The notes under the pieces: model-generated
What the model saw: the letters and a program-made list of their open reading frames with translations, nothing else
What the model was told of the DNA's origin: nothing
The model's database searches: none
Shown here: positions 9,049 through 18,008 of the stretch, one piece after another
How the letters are laid out: every line of letters starts with the position of its first letter
How positions within the stretch are numbered: the stretch's first letter is position 1
Assembly (NCBI GenBank): GCA_020848055.1
Contig: JADLBB010000042.1
Location: 1-37,259, forward strand
Source of the DNA: Chloroflexota bacterium
GTDB taxonomy: Bacteria; Chloroflexota; Limnocylindria; QHBO01
Reading direction: 5' to 3'
DNA length: 37,259 bases
Made by a program: the position numbers and the translations under genes

Positions 9049-10407
9049 CTAGGCTCCCACGAACGCGCCCGCTCCGACGCGGTCCAGCAGGTTGGTGCTG
9101 ACACGTGCCTGCAGGAACGCGTCATTGTCAACGATGGCGCGGTGGAACACGATATTGGTGCGCAGGCCGCCCACCTCGAACTCGGCCAGCGCACGCCGGG
9201 AACGCGCCAAAGCCACGTCGCGCGTCTCGCCCCACACGATGAGCTTGGCAAGCAGGCTGTCGTAGTAGGGCGGCACCTCGTAGCCGGGGTACAGGTGGGT
9301 GTCAACGCGCACGCCCGGGCCACCGGGCAGGTTGAGCGAATCGACCGCGCCGGCCTGCGGCGCGAAGTTATCGGACGGGTCCTCGGCATTGACGCGGAAC
9401 TCGATGGCGTGGCCGCGGATCGATATCTCGCCCTGGCGCAGGCTGAGCCGCTCGCCGGATGCGACCCGGATCTGTTCGGCGATGAGGTCGACGCCGGTGA
9501 GCATCTCGGTGACCGGGTGCTCCACCTGGATCCGGCAGTTGATCTCGATGAAGTAGAAGTTCCCGTCGCCATCCAGCAGGAACTCGAGCGTGCCGGCGCC
9601 CTCGTAGCCGGCGGCCACGACGCTGCGAATGGCCAGGTCGCGCAGTCGCTCGCGGGTGGGGTCGTCCATGGCCGGCGAGGGGCCCTCTTCGATGATCTTC
9701 TGGTGGCGGCGCTGCACGCTGCAGTCGCGCTCGCCCAAGTGCACGCCGTTGCCGTGCCGGTCAAGCATGACCTGCACCTCGACGTGTCGCGACTCCTCGA
9801 TCCACTTCTCGAAGTAGATGCTGTCATCCCCGAACGCGGCCTGCGCCTCGCTGCGGGCCAGCGGCAGCGAGGTCTCCATCTCGCGCGGGCTGCGGACCAG
9901 CCGCATGCCGCGACCGCCCCCGCCGGCGGAGGGCTTGAGCAGGACCGGGTAGCCCGCCTCCGCCGCCTGGTCCAGCGCATCGGGCAGGTCGGTGACGATG
10001 CCGCGGCTGCCGGGCACGGTGGGCAGGCCGTTGGCGGCCAGCATGCGTCGAACGGCGTACTTGCTGGCGAATCGTTCAAGCACCTCGGGTCGCGGGCCGA
10101 TGAACGTCAGGTCATGGGCGACGCACGCCTCGGCGAACGCGGCGTCCTCCGACAGGAAGCCATAGCCCGGATGCACCGCATCGGCGCCAGTGATCATCGC
10201 CGCGCTGATGAGTGCGGGCTGGTTCAGGTAGCTGCGGCGCGCCTCCGCCGGACCGATGCAGATGGCCTCGTCGGCGAGGCGCACGGCAAGCGACTCGCGG
10301 TCCGCCTCGCTGAAGGCGACCACCGCCGGCAGTCCGAGGTCGCGGCAGGCGCGCAGGATGCGCACGGCGATCTCGCCCCGGTTGGCGATCAGGACCTTGC
10401 TGACCAT
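9049..10407 (-). CDS. accC: Acetyl-CoA carboxylase biotin carboxylase subunit
   Basis: 452 aa; [74 protein letters not shown]. Confidence 0.95.
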   Translation of the reverse strand: MVSKVLIANRGEIAVRILRACRDLGLPAVVAFSEADRESLAVRLADEAICIGPAEARRSYLNQPALISAAMITGADAVHPGYGFLSEDAAFAEACVAHDLTFIGPRPEVLERFASKYAVRRMLAANGLPTVPGSRGIVTDLPDALDQAAEAGYPVLLKPSAGGGGRGMRLVRSPREMETSLPLARSEAQAAFGDDSIYFEKWIEESRHVEVQVMLDRHGNGVHLGERDCSVQRRHQKIIEEGPSPAMDDPTRERLRDLAIRSVVAAGYEGAGTLEFLLDGDGNFYFIEINCRIQVEHPVTEMLTGVDLIAEQIRVASGERLSLRQGEISIRGHAIEFRVNAEDPSDNFAPQAGAVDSLNLPGGPGVRVDTHLYPGYEVPPYYDSLLAKLIVWGETRDVALARSRRALAEFEVGGLRTNIVFHRAIVDNDAFLQARVSTNLLDRVGAGAFVGA

Positions 10408-11372
10408 CAGGCCGGCGCCTCCACCGGCACGCCCAGCAGGTCCACGGCGGCGGCCAGGCTGGAGGCATCGTTCACCGCAGCGGTCCCCACCGCCGGAGCG
10501 ATGCGGCGAACCATGCCCACCAGCGCGGCGCCCGACCCGCATTCGACCATCGTGTCCACGCCGGAGCCGACCATGCGCTCGACGCTGCGCACCCACTCTA
10601 CCGGCGAGCGCACCTGTTCGGCCAGGAGCTCCCTGATCCGCGCGGCGTCGGTCACCGGCTCGGCGGTCACGTTGCTGATCACCGGGATGACGGCATCCCG
10701 CCAGGCCTCGTGCTCGAATGCCAGCGCCAGTCCGCCAGCCACCCCGTCCATCAGCGGCGAATGGAACGCGCCCGACACCGGCAGCGCGATCACGCGACGA
10801 GCGCCGGCGGCCAGCAGCGCGGGCTCGGCCGCCCCAAGGGCGGACAGGCGGCCGGAAATGACGACCTGGCCGGGCGCGTTGTCATTGGCCACCACCAGGT
10901 CCGTCGGCGGCGCGGTGGCGGCCACAACGGAGGCCACGATGTCGCGTCCGAGCCCGATGACGGCCGCCATGCCACCGGCGGTATCGGTGTCTCCAGCCCC
11001 GGCTGCGGTGGCCATGAGCTCTGCGCGCCGAGCCACCAGCCGCAGTGCGGCGTCGAGGTCCAGCACCCCCGCGGCAACCAGTGCCGCGTACTCGCCGACC
11101 GAGTGGCCCGCCACCACCGACGGTGCGGCGACGCCGGTGGCCATGAGCGCCCGGAAGGCGGCGACGCCGGTGGCAACCAGGCACGGCTGGGTCTGGCGCG
11201 TGTCGTCCAGGACGGCACGCGGACCGTTCCAGCACGCGTCGGACACCGACCAGCCCAGGGTCGCGTCGGCGGTTGCGTAGACGGCAGCGGCGGCCGTGGA
11301 CGACTCCGCCAGGGACCGGCCCATGCCGACCACCTGCGAGCCCTGCGGGCTGAACAGGACCGCGTGGCTCAT
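10407..11372 (-). CDS. fabD: Malonyl-CoA:ACP transacylase
   Basis: 321 aa; FSPQGSQVVGMG, VVAGHSVGEYAALVAAGVLDL, ALPVSGAFHSPLM. Confidence 0.93.
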   Translation of the reverse strand: MSHAVLFSPQGSQVVGMGRSLAESSTAAAAVYATADATLGWSVSDACWNGPRAVLDDTRQTQPCLVATGVAAFRALMATGVAAPSVVAGHSVGEYAALVAAGVLDLDAALRLVARRAELMATAAGAGDTDTAGGMAAVIGLGRDIVASVVAATAPPTDLVVANDNAPGQVVISGRLSALGAAEPALLAAGARRVIALPVSGAFHSPLMDGVAGGLALAFEHEAWRDAVIPVISNVTAEPVTDAARIRELLAEQVRSPVEWVRSVERMVGSGVDTMVECGSGAALVGMVRRIAPAVGTAAVNDASSLAAAVDLLGVPVEAPA

Positions 11373-11857
11373 TGGCCGCTTCCCGATGCCGCGAGCTCGA
11401 CCACGACCTGCCCGTATTCAACCGCCTCGCCGCTCTCCGCCACGAGGTTGCTCACGGTTCCGGCGCGCGGCGCGCGAACGTCGTGACGGACCCCGAGCAT
11501 CTCGACATGGCCGAGCGCGTCTCCCTTGGCCACCTCGAGGCCGGGGCCCAGCCCGTCGGCGTACACGAAGAATCCGACCGCCGGCGAGGCCACCGCGATT
11601 GCCGCGGGCGGGCCGTCCTCGGCAACCGGCTCCTCCAACGCGCCCAGGGCAGTGACCGCCGCCGGAGCGGCGGCATCGGACGCGGCCGCCGGTCGTGGCG
11701 CCGGCGTCCCGTCGCCAATGGCAACCCGCAGGCGGAGGTCGCCGCGCGCGACCTCGATCTCGCCCAGGCCGTGGCGTCGCAGGCGCTCGCTGAGCTGCGG
11801 AACGAGATGGTCGGCCACGGACGCTACCGCATCGAGGGCGTCGGGTTTGTCGTTCAT
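11369..11857 (-). CDS. Biotin/lipoyl-attachment-domain-like protein (BCCP paralogue without the target lysine)
   Basis: 162 aa; same layout as AccB (N-terminal helical region, Ala/Pro linker, C-terminal PAVGFFVYADGLGPGLEVAKGDALGHVEMLGVRHDVRAPRAGTVSNLVAESGEAVEYGQVVVEL), but EAMK is replaced by VEMLGVRH. Confidence 0.85.
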   Translation of the reverse strand: MNDKPDALDAVASVADHLVPQLSERLRRHGLGEIEVARGDLRLRVAIGDGTPAPRPAAASDAAAPAAVTALGALEEPVAEDGPPAAIAVASPAVGFFVYADGLGPGLEVAKGDALGHVEMLGVRHDVRAPRAGTVSNLVAESGEAVEYGQVVVELAASGSGQ

Positions 11858-12843
11858 GCGCCTCCCTCGGTCTCGTCGTCATCACCGCTGGGCCACACGT
11901 CGCTCCAGCGCGGCCGGCGCGGCACGCCCTGCAGACGCAGGATGCGTCCGATCCGGTGGCGAAGCGATGGCGCCTCGGGCGCGCGCGCGCCGCTCGCACC
12001 GGTTTCCAGGAAGGCACCCATGCCCCGCAGCCGAGCATAGCGGGTCGCCAGCAGATCGGTCGTGTCGCGGGCCGCGAGTGCCCGCAGCGTGGTGCGCAAC
12101 GCGCCGGCGATGGTTCGAGCGGTGGCGGCCGGGTCGGTGTGCGCCCCCTCGCCCGGCTCGGCGATCACCTCGTCGACTATCCCCAGGTCAACCTGGTCGG
12201 CAGCGGTCATGCGCATGGCGGCGGCGGCCGTGCGCGCCTCGTCCCGCGAGCGCCACAGGATCGACGACGCGCCCTCCGGGCTGATGACCGAGTACACCGC
12301 GTTCTCGAGAGCCAGCACCACGTCGCCGACGCCGATGGCCAGCGCCCCGCCCGATCCCCCCTCGCCGAGCACAATCACCACGATCGGGACCTGCAGCCCG
12401 GTCATGAGCTTGACGCTCGACGCGATGGCCTCCGCCTGCCCGCGCTCCTCGGCCGCCGGGCCCGGGAAGGCGCCGGCCGTGTCGAGGAAGGTGATGATCG
12501 GCATGCCGAGCTTATCGGCCAGCTGCATCAGGCGCTGGGCCTTGCGGAAGCCCTCGGGGTGCGGCGAGCCAAAGTTGCGCCGGATGTTCGAATCGGTGTC
12601 GGTGCCCTTCTGATGCCCGACCAGCATGACGGCGCGACCGTCGAGCAGCGCCGGCCCGCCAACGATGGCGGGGTCGTCGCCGAAGGCGCGATCACCGTGC
12701 AGCTCCATGAAGTCCTCGAAGATGAGCGGCACCAGGTCCAGCATCCGCGGGCGCTGCGGGTGTCGGGCGACCTGCACGCTGTGCCATGCCGCCTCGATGG
12801 CCTCGGCGTCCCGGGCCGGGGTCGCGACCGGCGTCTCGGTCAT
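11854..12843 (-). CDS. accA: Acetyl-CoA carboxylase carboxyltransferase subunit alpha
   Basis: 329 aa; FEDFMELHGDRAFGDDPAIVGG, GRAVMLVGHQKGTDT, NFGSPHPEGFRKAQRLMQLADK, GEGGSGGALAIGVGDVVL. Confidence 0.95.
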   Translation of the reverse strand: MTETPVATPARDAEAIEAAWHSVQVARHPQRPRMLDLVPLIFEDFMELHGDRAFGDDPAIVGGPALLDGRAVMLVGHQKGTDTDSNIRRNFGSPHPEGFRKAQRLMQLADKLGMPIITFLDTAGAFPGPAAEERGQAEAIASSVKLMTGLQVPIVVIVLGEGGSGGALAIGVGDVVLALENAVYSVISPEGASSILWRSRDEARTAAAAMRMTAADQVDLGIVDEVIAEPGEGAHTDPAATARTIAGALRTTLRALAARDTTDLLATRYARLRGMGAFLETGASGARAPEAPSLRHRIGRILRLQGVPRRPRWSDVWPSGDDDETEGGA

Positions 12844-13859
12844 GGCCTTCGCTCCCGGCCGGAGGTGACCGACCCGCGCGAGGCCCCGTCGCCGTTGTCC
12901 CTGGCCGGTGGCACACCTGGATCGACGTCGATGCCGATCGACTCGCTGACCGCTCCGCCGAGGCGCTCCGCCAGCGTCGAGAGCGTGCCGATCGGGCCGC
13001 GAGCGTGCTCGCCGGCCGCGGAGGGCGAGTCGTCCGCGGCCGGAACCGGCAGGAGTCGCAGCAGCCGGCCGAGGGTCGCGCGCAGCTCTCCGCGCGGGAC
13101 GACCGCGTCGACCAGGCCGTGAGCCAGCAGGAACTCGGCGGTCTGGAACCCTTCGGGCAACTCCTCGCCCACGGTGTCGGAGGCCACGCGGGCGCCCGCG
13201 AAGCCGATGAGCGCACCCGGCTCGGCGAGCACCACATCGCCGACGCTGGCGAAGCTGGCCAGCACGCCGCCGGTCGTCGGGTCGGTCAGGACCGCGATGA
13301 ACGGGACGCCGGCGTGATCCAGCCGCACCAGCGGCGCCGTCGTCTTGGCCAGTTGCATCAGCGACAGGGTGCCCTCCTGCATGCGAGCGCCTCCCGAGGC
13401 GCTGACCACGATGGCCGGGATGCGCTCGATCAGCGCGGCCTCGAAGCAGCGGGCCAGCTTCTCACCCACCACGCTGCCCATGCTGCCGCCCATGAACCGG
13501 AAGTCGAAGATGGCCAGAGCCACGCGCTGATGCTCGATCCGCCCGATGCCCCACACCAGCGCGTCGCGCAGGCCGGTCTTGATGCGCGCGGCCTCCAGCC
13601 GGTCCGGGTAGGGCCGATCATCGACGAACCCGAGCGGGTCCAGCGCCTCGAGCCCGTGGTCGCGCTCCTCGAACGAGCCGGGATCGACCAGCATGTCGAT
13701 CCGCTCCCCGGCCGACATGCGGAAGTGATGCCCGCACGACGGGCACAACCTCAGGTTGCGCTCGAGCTGGCGGTTGAAGACCTGCGCCTCGCACCTGGGG
13801 CACTTGGTCCAGGCGTCCGACGGTCCGGCCCGGCGGCTGAACGGGAACTTGATCGGCAT
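12840..13859 (-). CDS. accD: Acetyl-CoA carboxylase carboxyltransferase subunit beta
   Basis: 339 aa; zinc ribbon KCPRCEAQVFNRQLERNLRLCPSCGHHF; SASGGARMQEGTLSLMQLAKT; PTTGGVLASFASVGDVVLAEPGALIGFAG. Confidence 0.95.
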   Translation of the reverse strand: MPIKFPFSRRAGPSDAWTKCPRCEAQVFNRQLERNLRLCPSCGHHFRMSAGERIDMLVDPGSFEERDHGLEALDPLGFVDDRPYPDRLEAARIKTGLRDALVWGIGRIEHQRVALAIFDFRFMGGSMGSVVGEKLARCFEAALIERIPAIVVSASGGARMQEGTLSLMQLAKTTAPLVRLDHAGVPFIAVLTDPTTGGVLASFASVGDVVLAEPGALIGFAGARVASDTVGEELPEGFQTAEFLLAHGLVDAVVPRGELRATLGRLLRLLPVPAADDSPSAAGEHARGPIGTLSTLAERLGGAVSESIGIDVDPGVPPARDNGDGASRGSVTSGRERRP

Positions 13860-13865
13860 GCGCTC

Positions 13866-14234
13866 TCAGCCTCGGCGTCCGACGAGCCGGTGCGCGCCGG
13901 TGCGCCTCGTGTTTCGCCACACCGCGAACGCCGTGACGCCCACGCCCACGGCCGATCCGACCGCGCCGGTCACGATCAGGCGCCCCGGGTGGCGCAGCAC
14001 CCACGGGCCGCTTGCCGCGCCAACGGCCAGGCGCGTCCCGAGCCGTGCCTCGAATCGCGGGCTGACCAGCGCGCCGCGCAGCGCCTCGTGCAGCATGCGA
14101 GCTACCGCGACCATCGGTCGATCGGCGGCCGGCAGACCGGCGCCGGCGGCCGCGAGGCCGGGAGACGAGCCGAGCAGCACCTCGTCGATCGCGAGGTCGA
14201 GCCGTTCGGCCGTCGTGCGGGGTGAACTCATCAC
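13866..14234 (-). CDS. Small predicted membrane protein of unknown function
   Basis: 122 aa; C-terminal hydrophobic segment LIVTGAVGSAVGVGVTAFAVW followed by basic residues; sits directly after the ECF sigma gene. Confidence 0.65.
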   Translation of the reverse strand: MMSSPRTTAERLDLAIDEVLLGSSPGLAAAGAGLPAADRPMVAVARMLHEALRGALVSPRFEARLGTRLAVGAASGPWVLRHPGRLIVTGAVGSAVGVGVTAFAVWRNTRRTGAHRLVGRRG

Positions 14235-14264
14235 ACTCGGGCTAACACCGCGGAGCCCGAGACG

Positions 14265-14849
14265 TTACACCGGCCGACGGCCGGCGTCGGAATCGAGCAT
14301 GTCCGCCAGCGCGCGCAGCGCGCGATGCTGGAGCACCCGCACCGCACCCTCCGACCGGCCGAGCACGACGCCGATCTCCCTGGCCGACAGGCCGTCCACG
14401 AAGCGCAGGACGAGGACCTGGCGCCGATCCTCCGGCAACGAGGCCAGCGCCCGGCGCAGCCGGCGCGCCTGGTCGGCCTCGCCGACGGCTCCGGCCGGAT
14501 CGGGCTCGATGCCGTGGTCGATCCGGCCATCGAGCTGATCGGCCTGGTGTCGCGCGCGCGCGCGCAGCTCGTTCGCCAGCTGGTTGTGAGCGATGCGGAA
14601 CAGCCATGAGCGGAAGGAGGCACCGGTGTCGCGGAAACCATCGACCGCAGCCAATGCGGCCAGGAACGTGCGCTCGGTGACGTCCTCCGCGTCGTGATGG
14701 TCGCCCAGCAGGTGGAAGGCATAGCCGTACACGCGCTCGACGTAGCGGCGGTACAGGACGCCGAACGCTGCCCGGTCGCGCTGCGCCGCGATGACGTCCG
14801 GCAGGTCCGGGTCCGGCCCGCTGCCGGTGGTCCGGCGGAGCGGGATCAC
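14265..14849 (-). CDS. RNA polymerase sigma factor, ECF-like sigma-70 family
   Basis: DRAAFGVLYRRYVERVYGYAFHLLGDHHDAEDVTERTFLAAL (region 2) and LPEDRRQVLVLRFVDGLSAREIGVVLGRSEGAVRVLQHRALRAL (region 4). GTG at 14847-14849 overlaps the birA stop. Confidence 0.9.
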   Translation of the reverse strand: MIPLRRTTGSGPDPDLPDVIAAQRDRAAFGVLYRRYVERVYGYAFHLLGDHHDAEDVTERTFLAALAAVDGFRDTGASFRSWLFRIAHNQLANELRARARHQADQLDGRIDHGIEPDPAGAVGEADQARRLRRALASLPEDRRQVLVLRFVDGLSAREIGVVLGRSEGAVRVLQHRALRALADMLDSDAGRRPV

Positions 14850-15640
14850 GACCCAGATGCCCCACGCAGCTCGACGACCTCGCCGCTGCTCAGCTCGCTC
14901 CGTCGACCGTCCCACTCGACGACCAGCTCCCCCTGCGCCCCCAGATCCACCGCCCGACCGGTGATCGTCTCCGTCTCGGTCGCCACGCGCACGGCCATCC
15001 CGACGGTGGCACAGCGCAGCCGGTAGCGCTCGAGCGGCCACTCACCACGCTCGACGCGTTCCATTTCGTCGGACAGGGCGTCCAGCAGTCGATCGAGCAG
15101 CGCCACCCGATCCACTGGACGCCGCGACACTTCGGCCAGCGAGGTCGATCGGTCTCGGATGTCGGCGGGCACGTCGGCGCCAACCCAATCGGTGTTCAGC
15201 CCCACACCGATGATCGCGCCGCACAGGCGGTCATCGGCGATGACGGTCTCGATCAGGATGCCCCCGAGCTTGCGCCCGCGCTCGTCGGTGACGTCGTTGG
15301 GCCACTTGAGGCGGACCACGGCCACCGGCTCGCAGGCGGCGGACACCGCCAGCGCCGCCGCCAGCGGCAGCACCCAGGCGTCGGCCGCGGCCAGCCGCGG
15401 CTGCAGCACGATGCTGGCCGCCAGGGAGCGGCCGGCCGGCGAGTGCCAGGAACGACCGCGCCGGCCCCGTCCCGCGGTCTGCTCATCGGCCACCACGACC
15501 AGCCCATCGGCATCCGGCTGCGCCAGCAACCCGCGAGCACGGTCGTTGGTCGAGCCGATCGAGGCATGGGCCTCGATGGCGCGCCCGAGCCGTCGGTCGG
15601 GCCTGGTCGCGCGCAGCCAGGTCGTGTCAGACTCCATCAT
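14846..15640 (-). CDS. birA: Biotin--[acetyl-CoA-carboxylase] ligase without N-terminal HTH
   Basis: IEAHASIGSTNDRARGLL, DEQTAGRGRRGRSWHSPAGRSLAASIVLQP, VRLKWPNDVTDERGRKLGGILIET, GVGLNTDW. Starts within ~35 residues of the catalytic domain. Confidence 0.93.
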   Translation of the reverse strand: MMESDTTWLRATRPDRRLGRAIEAHASIGSTNDRARGLLAQPDADGLVVVADEQTAGRGRRGRSWHSPAGRSLAASIVLQPRLAAADAWVLPLAAALAVSAACEPVAVVRLKWPNDVTDERGRKLGGILIETVIADDRLCGAIIGVGLNTDWVGADVPADIRDRSTSLAEVSRRPVDRVALLDRLLDALSDEMERVERGEWPLERYRLRCATVGMAVRVATETETITGRAVDLGAQGELVVEWDGRRSELSSGEVVELRGASGS

Positions 15641-15689
15641 CGGACGCACACGATAACCCCTCGCGGACGGAATGCCCACCGGCGTGCGC

Positions 15690-15695
15690 TACACT
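15690..15695 (+). promoter_or_regulatory. Candidate -10 hexamer (TACACT) for trpS
   Basis: TACACT lies 10 nt before the trpS ATG at 15706, implying a leaderless or near-leaderless mRNA. Confidence 0.45.
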
Positions 15696-15705
15696 CGGCG
15701 GCGGC

Positions 15706-16734
15706 ATGAGCCAGATCGTCGAAGCCCCGGTGAGTCCCAGGCCATCGACCGCCGAACGCGTGTTCAGTGGCATCCAGCCGTCGGGTGCCTCGCACCTGGG
15801 CAACTACCTGGGCGCCCAGGCCAACTACGTCGCCCTGCAGGACGAGTACGACACGATCTACGCCATCGTCGACTGGCACGCCCTGACCAGCGTGCACGAC
15901 GGGGCTGAACTGCGGCAGCTGACCCACGACATGGTGCTGGACCTGCTGGCGGTGGGCCTGGACCCGGCCCGCTGCGCCCTCATCCGCCAGTCGGACTTTC
16001 CCGAGCACGCCGAGCTGGCCTGGATCTTCAACACCGTCACCCCGGTCAGCTGGGTCGAACGCACGCCCACCTACAAGGAAAAGCGCCAGCAGGGCCTCGA
16101 GAACTCGGTCGGCCTGCTCGACTACCCGATCCTGCAGGCAGCGGACATCGTCATCTACAAGGCCACCCGCGTGCCGGTCGGCCGCGACCAGGCCGCGCAC
16201 CTCGAGCTGAGCCGCGAGGTCGTGCGCGCGTTCAACCGGCGCTACGGCGACGTCTTCCCCGAGCCGCAACCGGTCTTCACCGATGCCCCGACCGTGCTTG
16301 GCATCGACGGGTCGGCCAAGATGAGCAAGAGCGCCGGCAACACGATCCCGATCTTCGCCGATCCCGATGAGATCCGGCGCCTGGTCATGAGCATGGTCAC
16401 CGACCCGCTGCGCATCAAGCGCACTGATCCCGGCCGGCCCGAGGTCTGCAACGTGTGCCAGCTGCACCGTTTCTTCGGCGGTGACTACCTCCAGATCCAG
16501 GACGGCGAGCGGACCGCGCGCACCGGCTGCGTGGACACCAAGGGCCTGCTGGCCGAGCGCATCATCGAGTTCTTCCGCCCGATGCGCGCCAGGCGCGCGG
16601 AGCTCGCCGCCGACCCAGCTGTTGTCGAGGATACGCTGGCCGCCGGCGCCGCCAGGGTCAGGCCCATCGTCGAGGCCACCATGTCCGAGGTGCGCGCGGC
16701 GGTCGGCGTCGGGCGCGTGGGCCGACCGCGGTGA
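15706..16734 (+). CDS. trpS: Tryptophan--tRNA ligase
   Basis: 342 aa; VFSGIQPSGASHLGNYLGA (HIGH-like) and GSAKMSKSAGNTIPI (KMSKS). Confidence 0.95.
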   Translation: MSQIVEAPVSPRPSTAERVFSGIQPSGASHLGNYLGAQANYVALQDEYDTIYAIVDWHALTSVHDGAELRQLTHDMVLDLLAVGLDPARCALIRQSDFPEHAELAWIFNTVTPVSWVERTPTYKEKRQQGLENSVGLLDYPILQAADIVIYKATRVPVGRDQAAHLELSREVVRAFNRRYGDVFPEPQPVFTDAPTVLGIDGSAKMSKSAGNTIPIFADPDEIRRLVMSMVTDPLRIKRTDPGRPEVCNVCQLHRFFGGDYLQIQDGERTARTGCVDTKGLLAERIIEFFRPMRARRAELAADPAVVEDTLAAGAARVRPIVEATMSEVRAAVGVGRVGRPR

Positions 16735-18008
16735 CCGGCGGACCGACATCCGGCGCGCCGGTCGGTCTCGGTCCGAGCGAAAGGCGCTGGCTGCTGATCT
16801 TCCTTGCGTTCGGCAGTGCCTATATCGGCCTGCTGCTGGCGGAGCGTCTGCTGAACATCCTGGGCGGCTTCGCCTCGATCGCCCTGATCGTGTTCCTGGC
16901 CTGGCTGCTGGCATTCGTCATGTCCCCGCTGGTCGCCTGGATCGAGGACAGGCTTCGGGCGCCGCGCGGCCCGGTGGTGGTGGTGACCTACCTCCTGGTG
17001 CTGGTGGTGTTCGGCTTCCTGCTGTTCTACACGGGCGCCGCGCTGACCCAGCAGGTCGGCGAGATGGCGGAGCGCTTCCCCGAGACCGAGGCCGCCATCC
17101 TGGCCACGCTGGCCGAGTGGGAGCGCAACCTGCAGATCGGCCGCCTGCAGCTTCCGCTGACCGACCTTTTCCGCGCCGCCCTCGACGGGCTCGAGGGACT
17201 TGGCAACGAGCTGCTGGGACAGGCCGAGGCGATCGCTGCCGTCACGATCGCGACCGTCGGCTCGCTGGTACTGATCATCGTCCTGTCGCTGTACATGCTG
17301 ATGGATTCCCGGCGCATCCTGGCTCGGCTGCGCGCGGCGGTGCCACGCGGCCTGCGCGACGAGGCGGCCCTGTTCGAGCGCAGCACGGTACGGGCCTTCG
17401 GAGGCTTCCTGCGCGCCCAGCTGGTGCTCGCCGCGGTGCAGGGCGTGCTGGTGGCGGTGGTGGGCACCGCCTTCGGCATCCCGTACCTGTTCCTGTGGGG
17501 CACGATCAGCGTGCTGCTGATGCTGATCCCGTTCTTCGGGCCGCCCCTCGCGCTGCTGCCCCCAGTGGCCGGCGCGCTGCTGTTCGGCGGCGGTGGCGGG
17601 ATCCCGGCGGCCGTCATCCTGGTGGCGGTGCAGACCGTCCTGGTCAACTGGCTGCAGCCCCGGCTGATGCGCGGCGCGCTCGGCCTGCATCCCATCCTGG
17701 TCCTGGTCGGCCTGCTGGTGGGGGCGCAGGTCGCCGGCGTGTGGGGCGCGCTGTTCGGCATCCCGGTCATCGCCGTGCTGTGGGTGTTCGTGACCTACCT
17801 GGGCTTCGGCGCCGTGCCCAATGCAGCGCTCCCCGCGGCCGAACGGCTGCCGGACGTGGACGAGCACGTCATGGTCTCGGTGGCGCGCGAACAGGTCGGG
17901 GATGAGACCCACCCGCACATCCACGTCACGCGGACGCGGCGCCCCGATGGGACCGAGCAGGTGGAATTGCGGACCGAGCCGCGACCGGCGAGTGACCTCG
18001 AGGGTTAG
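16731..18008 (+). CDS. AI-2E transporter (PerM/UPF0118) family permease
   Basis: 425 aa; multiple TM segments, LIPFFGPPLALLPPVAGALL, QPRLMRGALGLHPILVLVGLLVGAQVAGVWGALFGIPVIAVL. GTG start overlaps trpS stop. Confidence 0.88.
   Translation: MTGGPTSGAPVGLGPSERRWLLIFLAFGSAYIGLLLAERLLNILGGFASIALIVFLAWLLAFVMSPLVAWIEDRLRAPRGPVVVVTYLLVLVVFGFLLFYTGAALTQQVGEMAERFPETEAAILATLAEWERNLQIGRLQLPLTDLFRAALDGLEGLGNELLGQAEAIAAVTIATVGSLVLIIVLSLYMLMDSRRILARLRAAVPRGLRDEAALFERSTVRAFGGFLRAQLVLAAVQGVLVAVVGTAFGIPYLFLWGTISVLLMLIPFFGPPLALLPPVAGALLFGGGGGIPAAVILVAVQTVLVNWLQPRLMRGALGLHPILVLVGLLVGAQVAGVWGALFGIPVIAVLWVFVTYLGFGAVPNAALPAAERLPDVDEHVMVSVAREQVGDETHPHIHVTRTRRPDGTEQVELRTEPRPASDLEG

Noticed and set aside
8476-11280. 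934-aa plus-strand ORF
   Set aside because: Antisense to fabZ, accC and fabD; no recognisable domain, composition typical of a spurious high-GC ORF.
14554-14572. CG-dinucleotide run (CGCGCGCGCGCG)
   Set aside because: Lies in the sigma factor coding region encoding Arg-Ala repeats (ELRARARHQ); explained by coding and GC bias.
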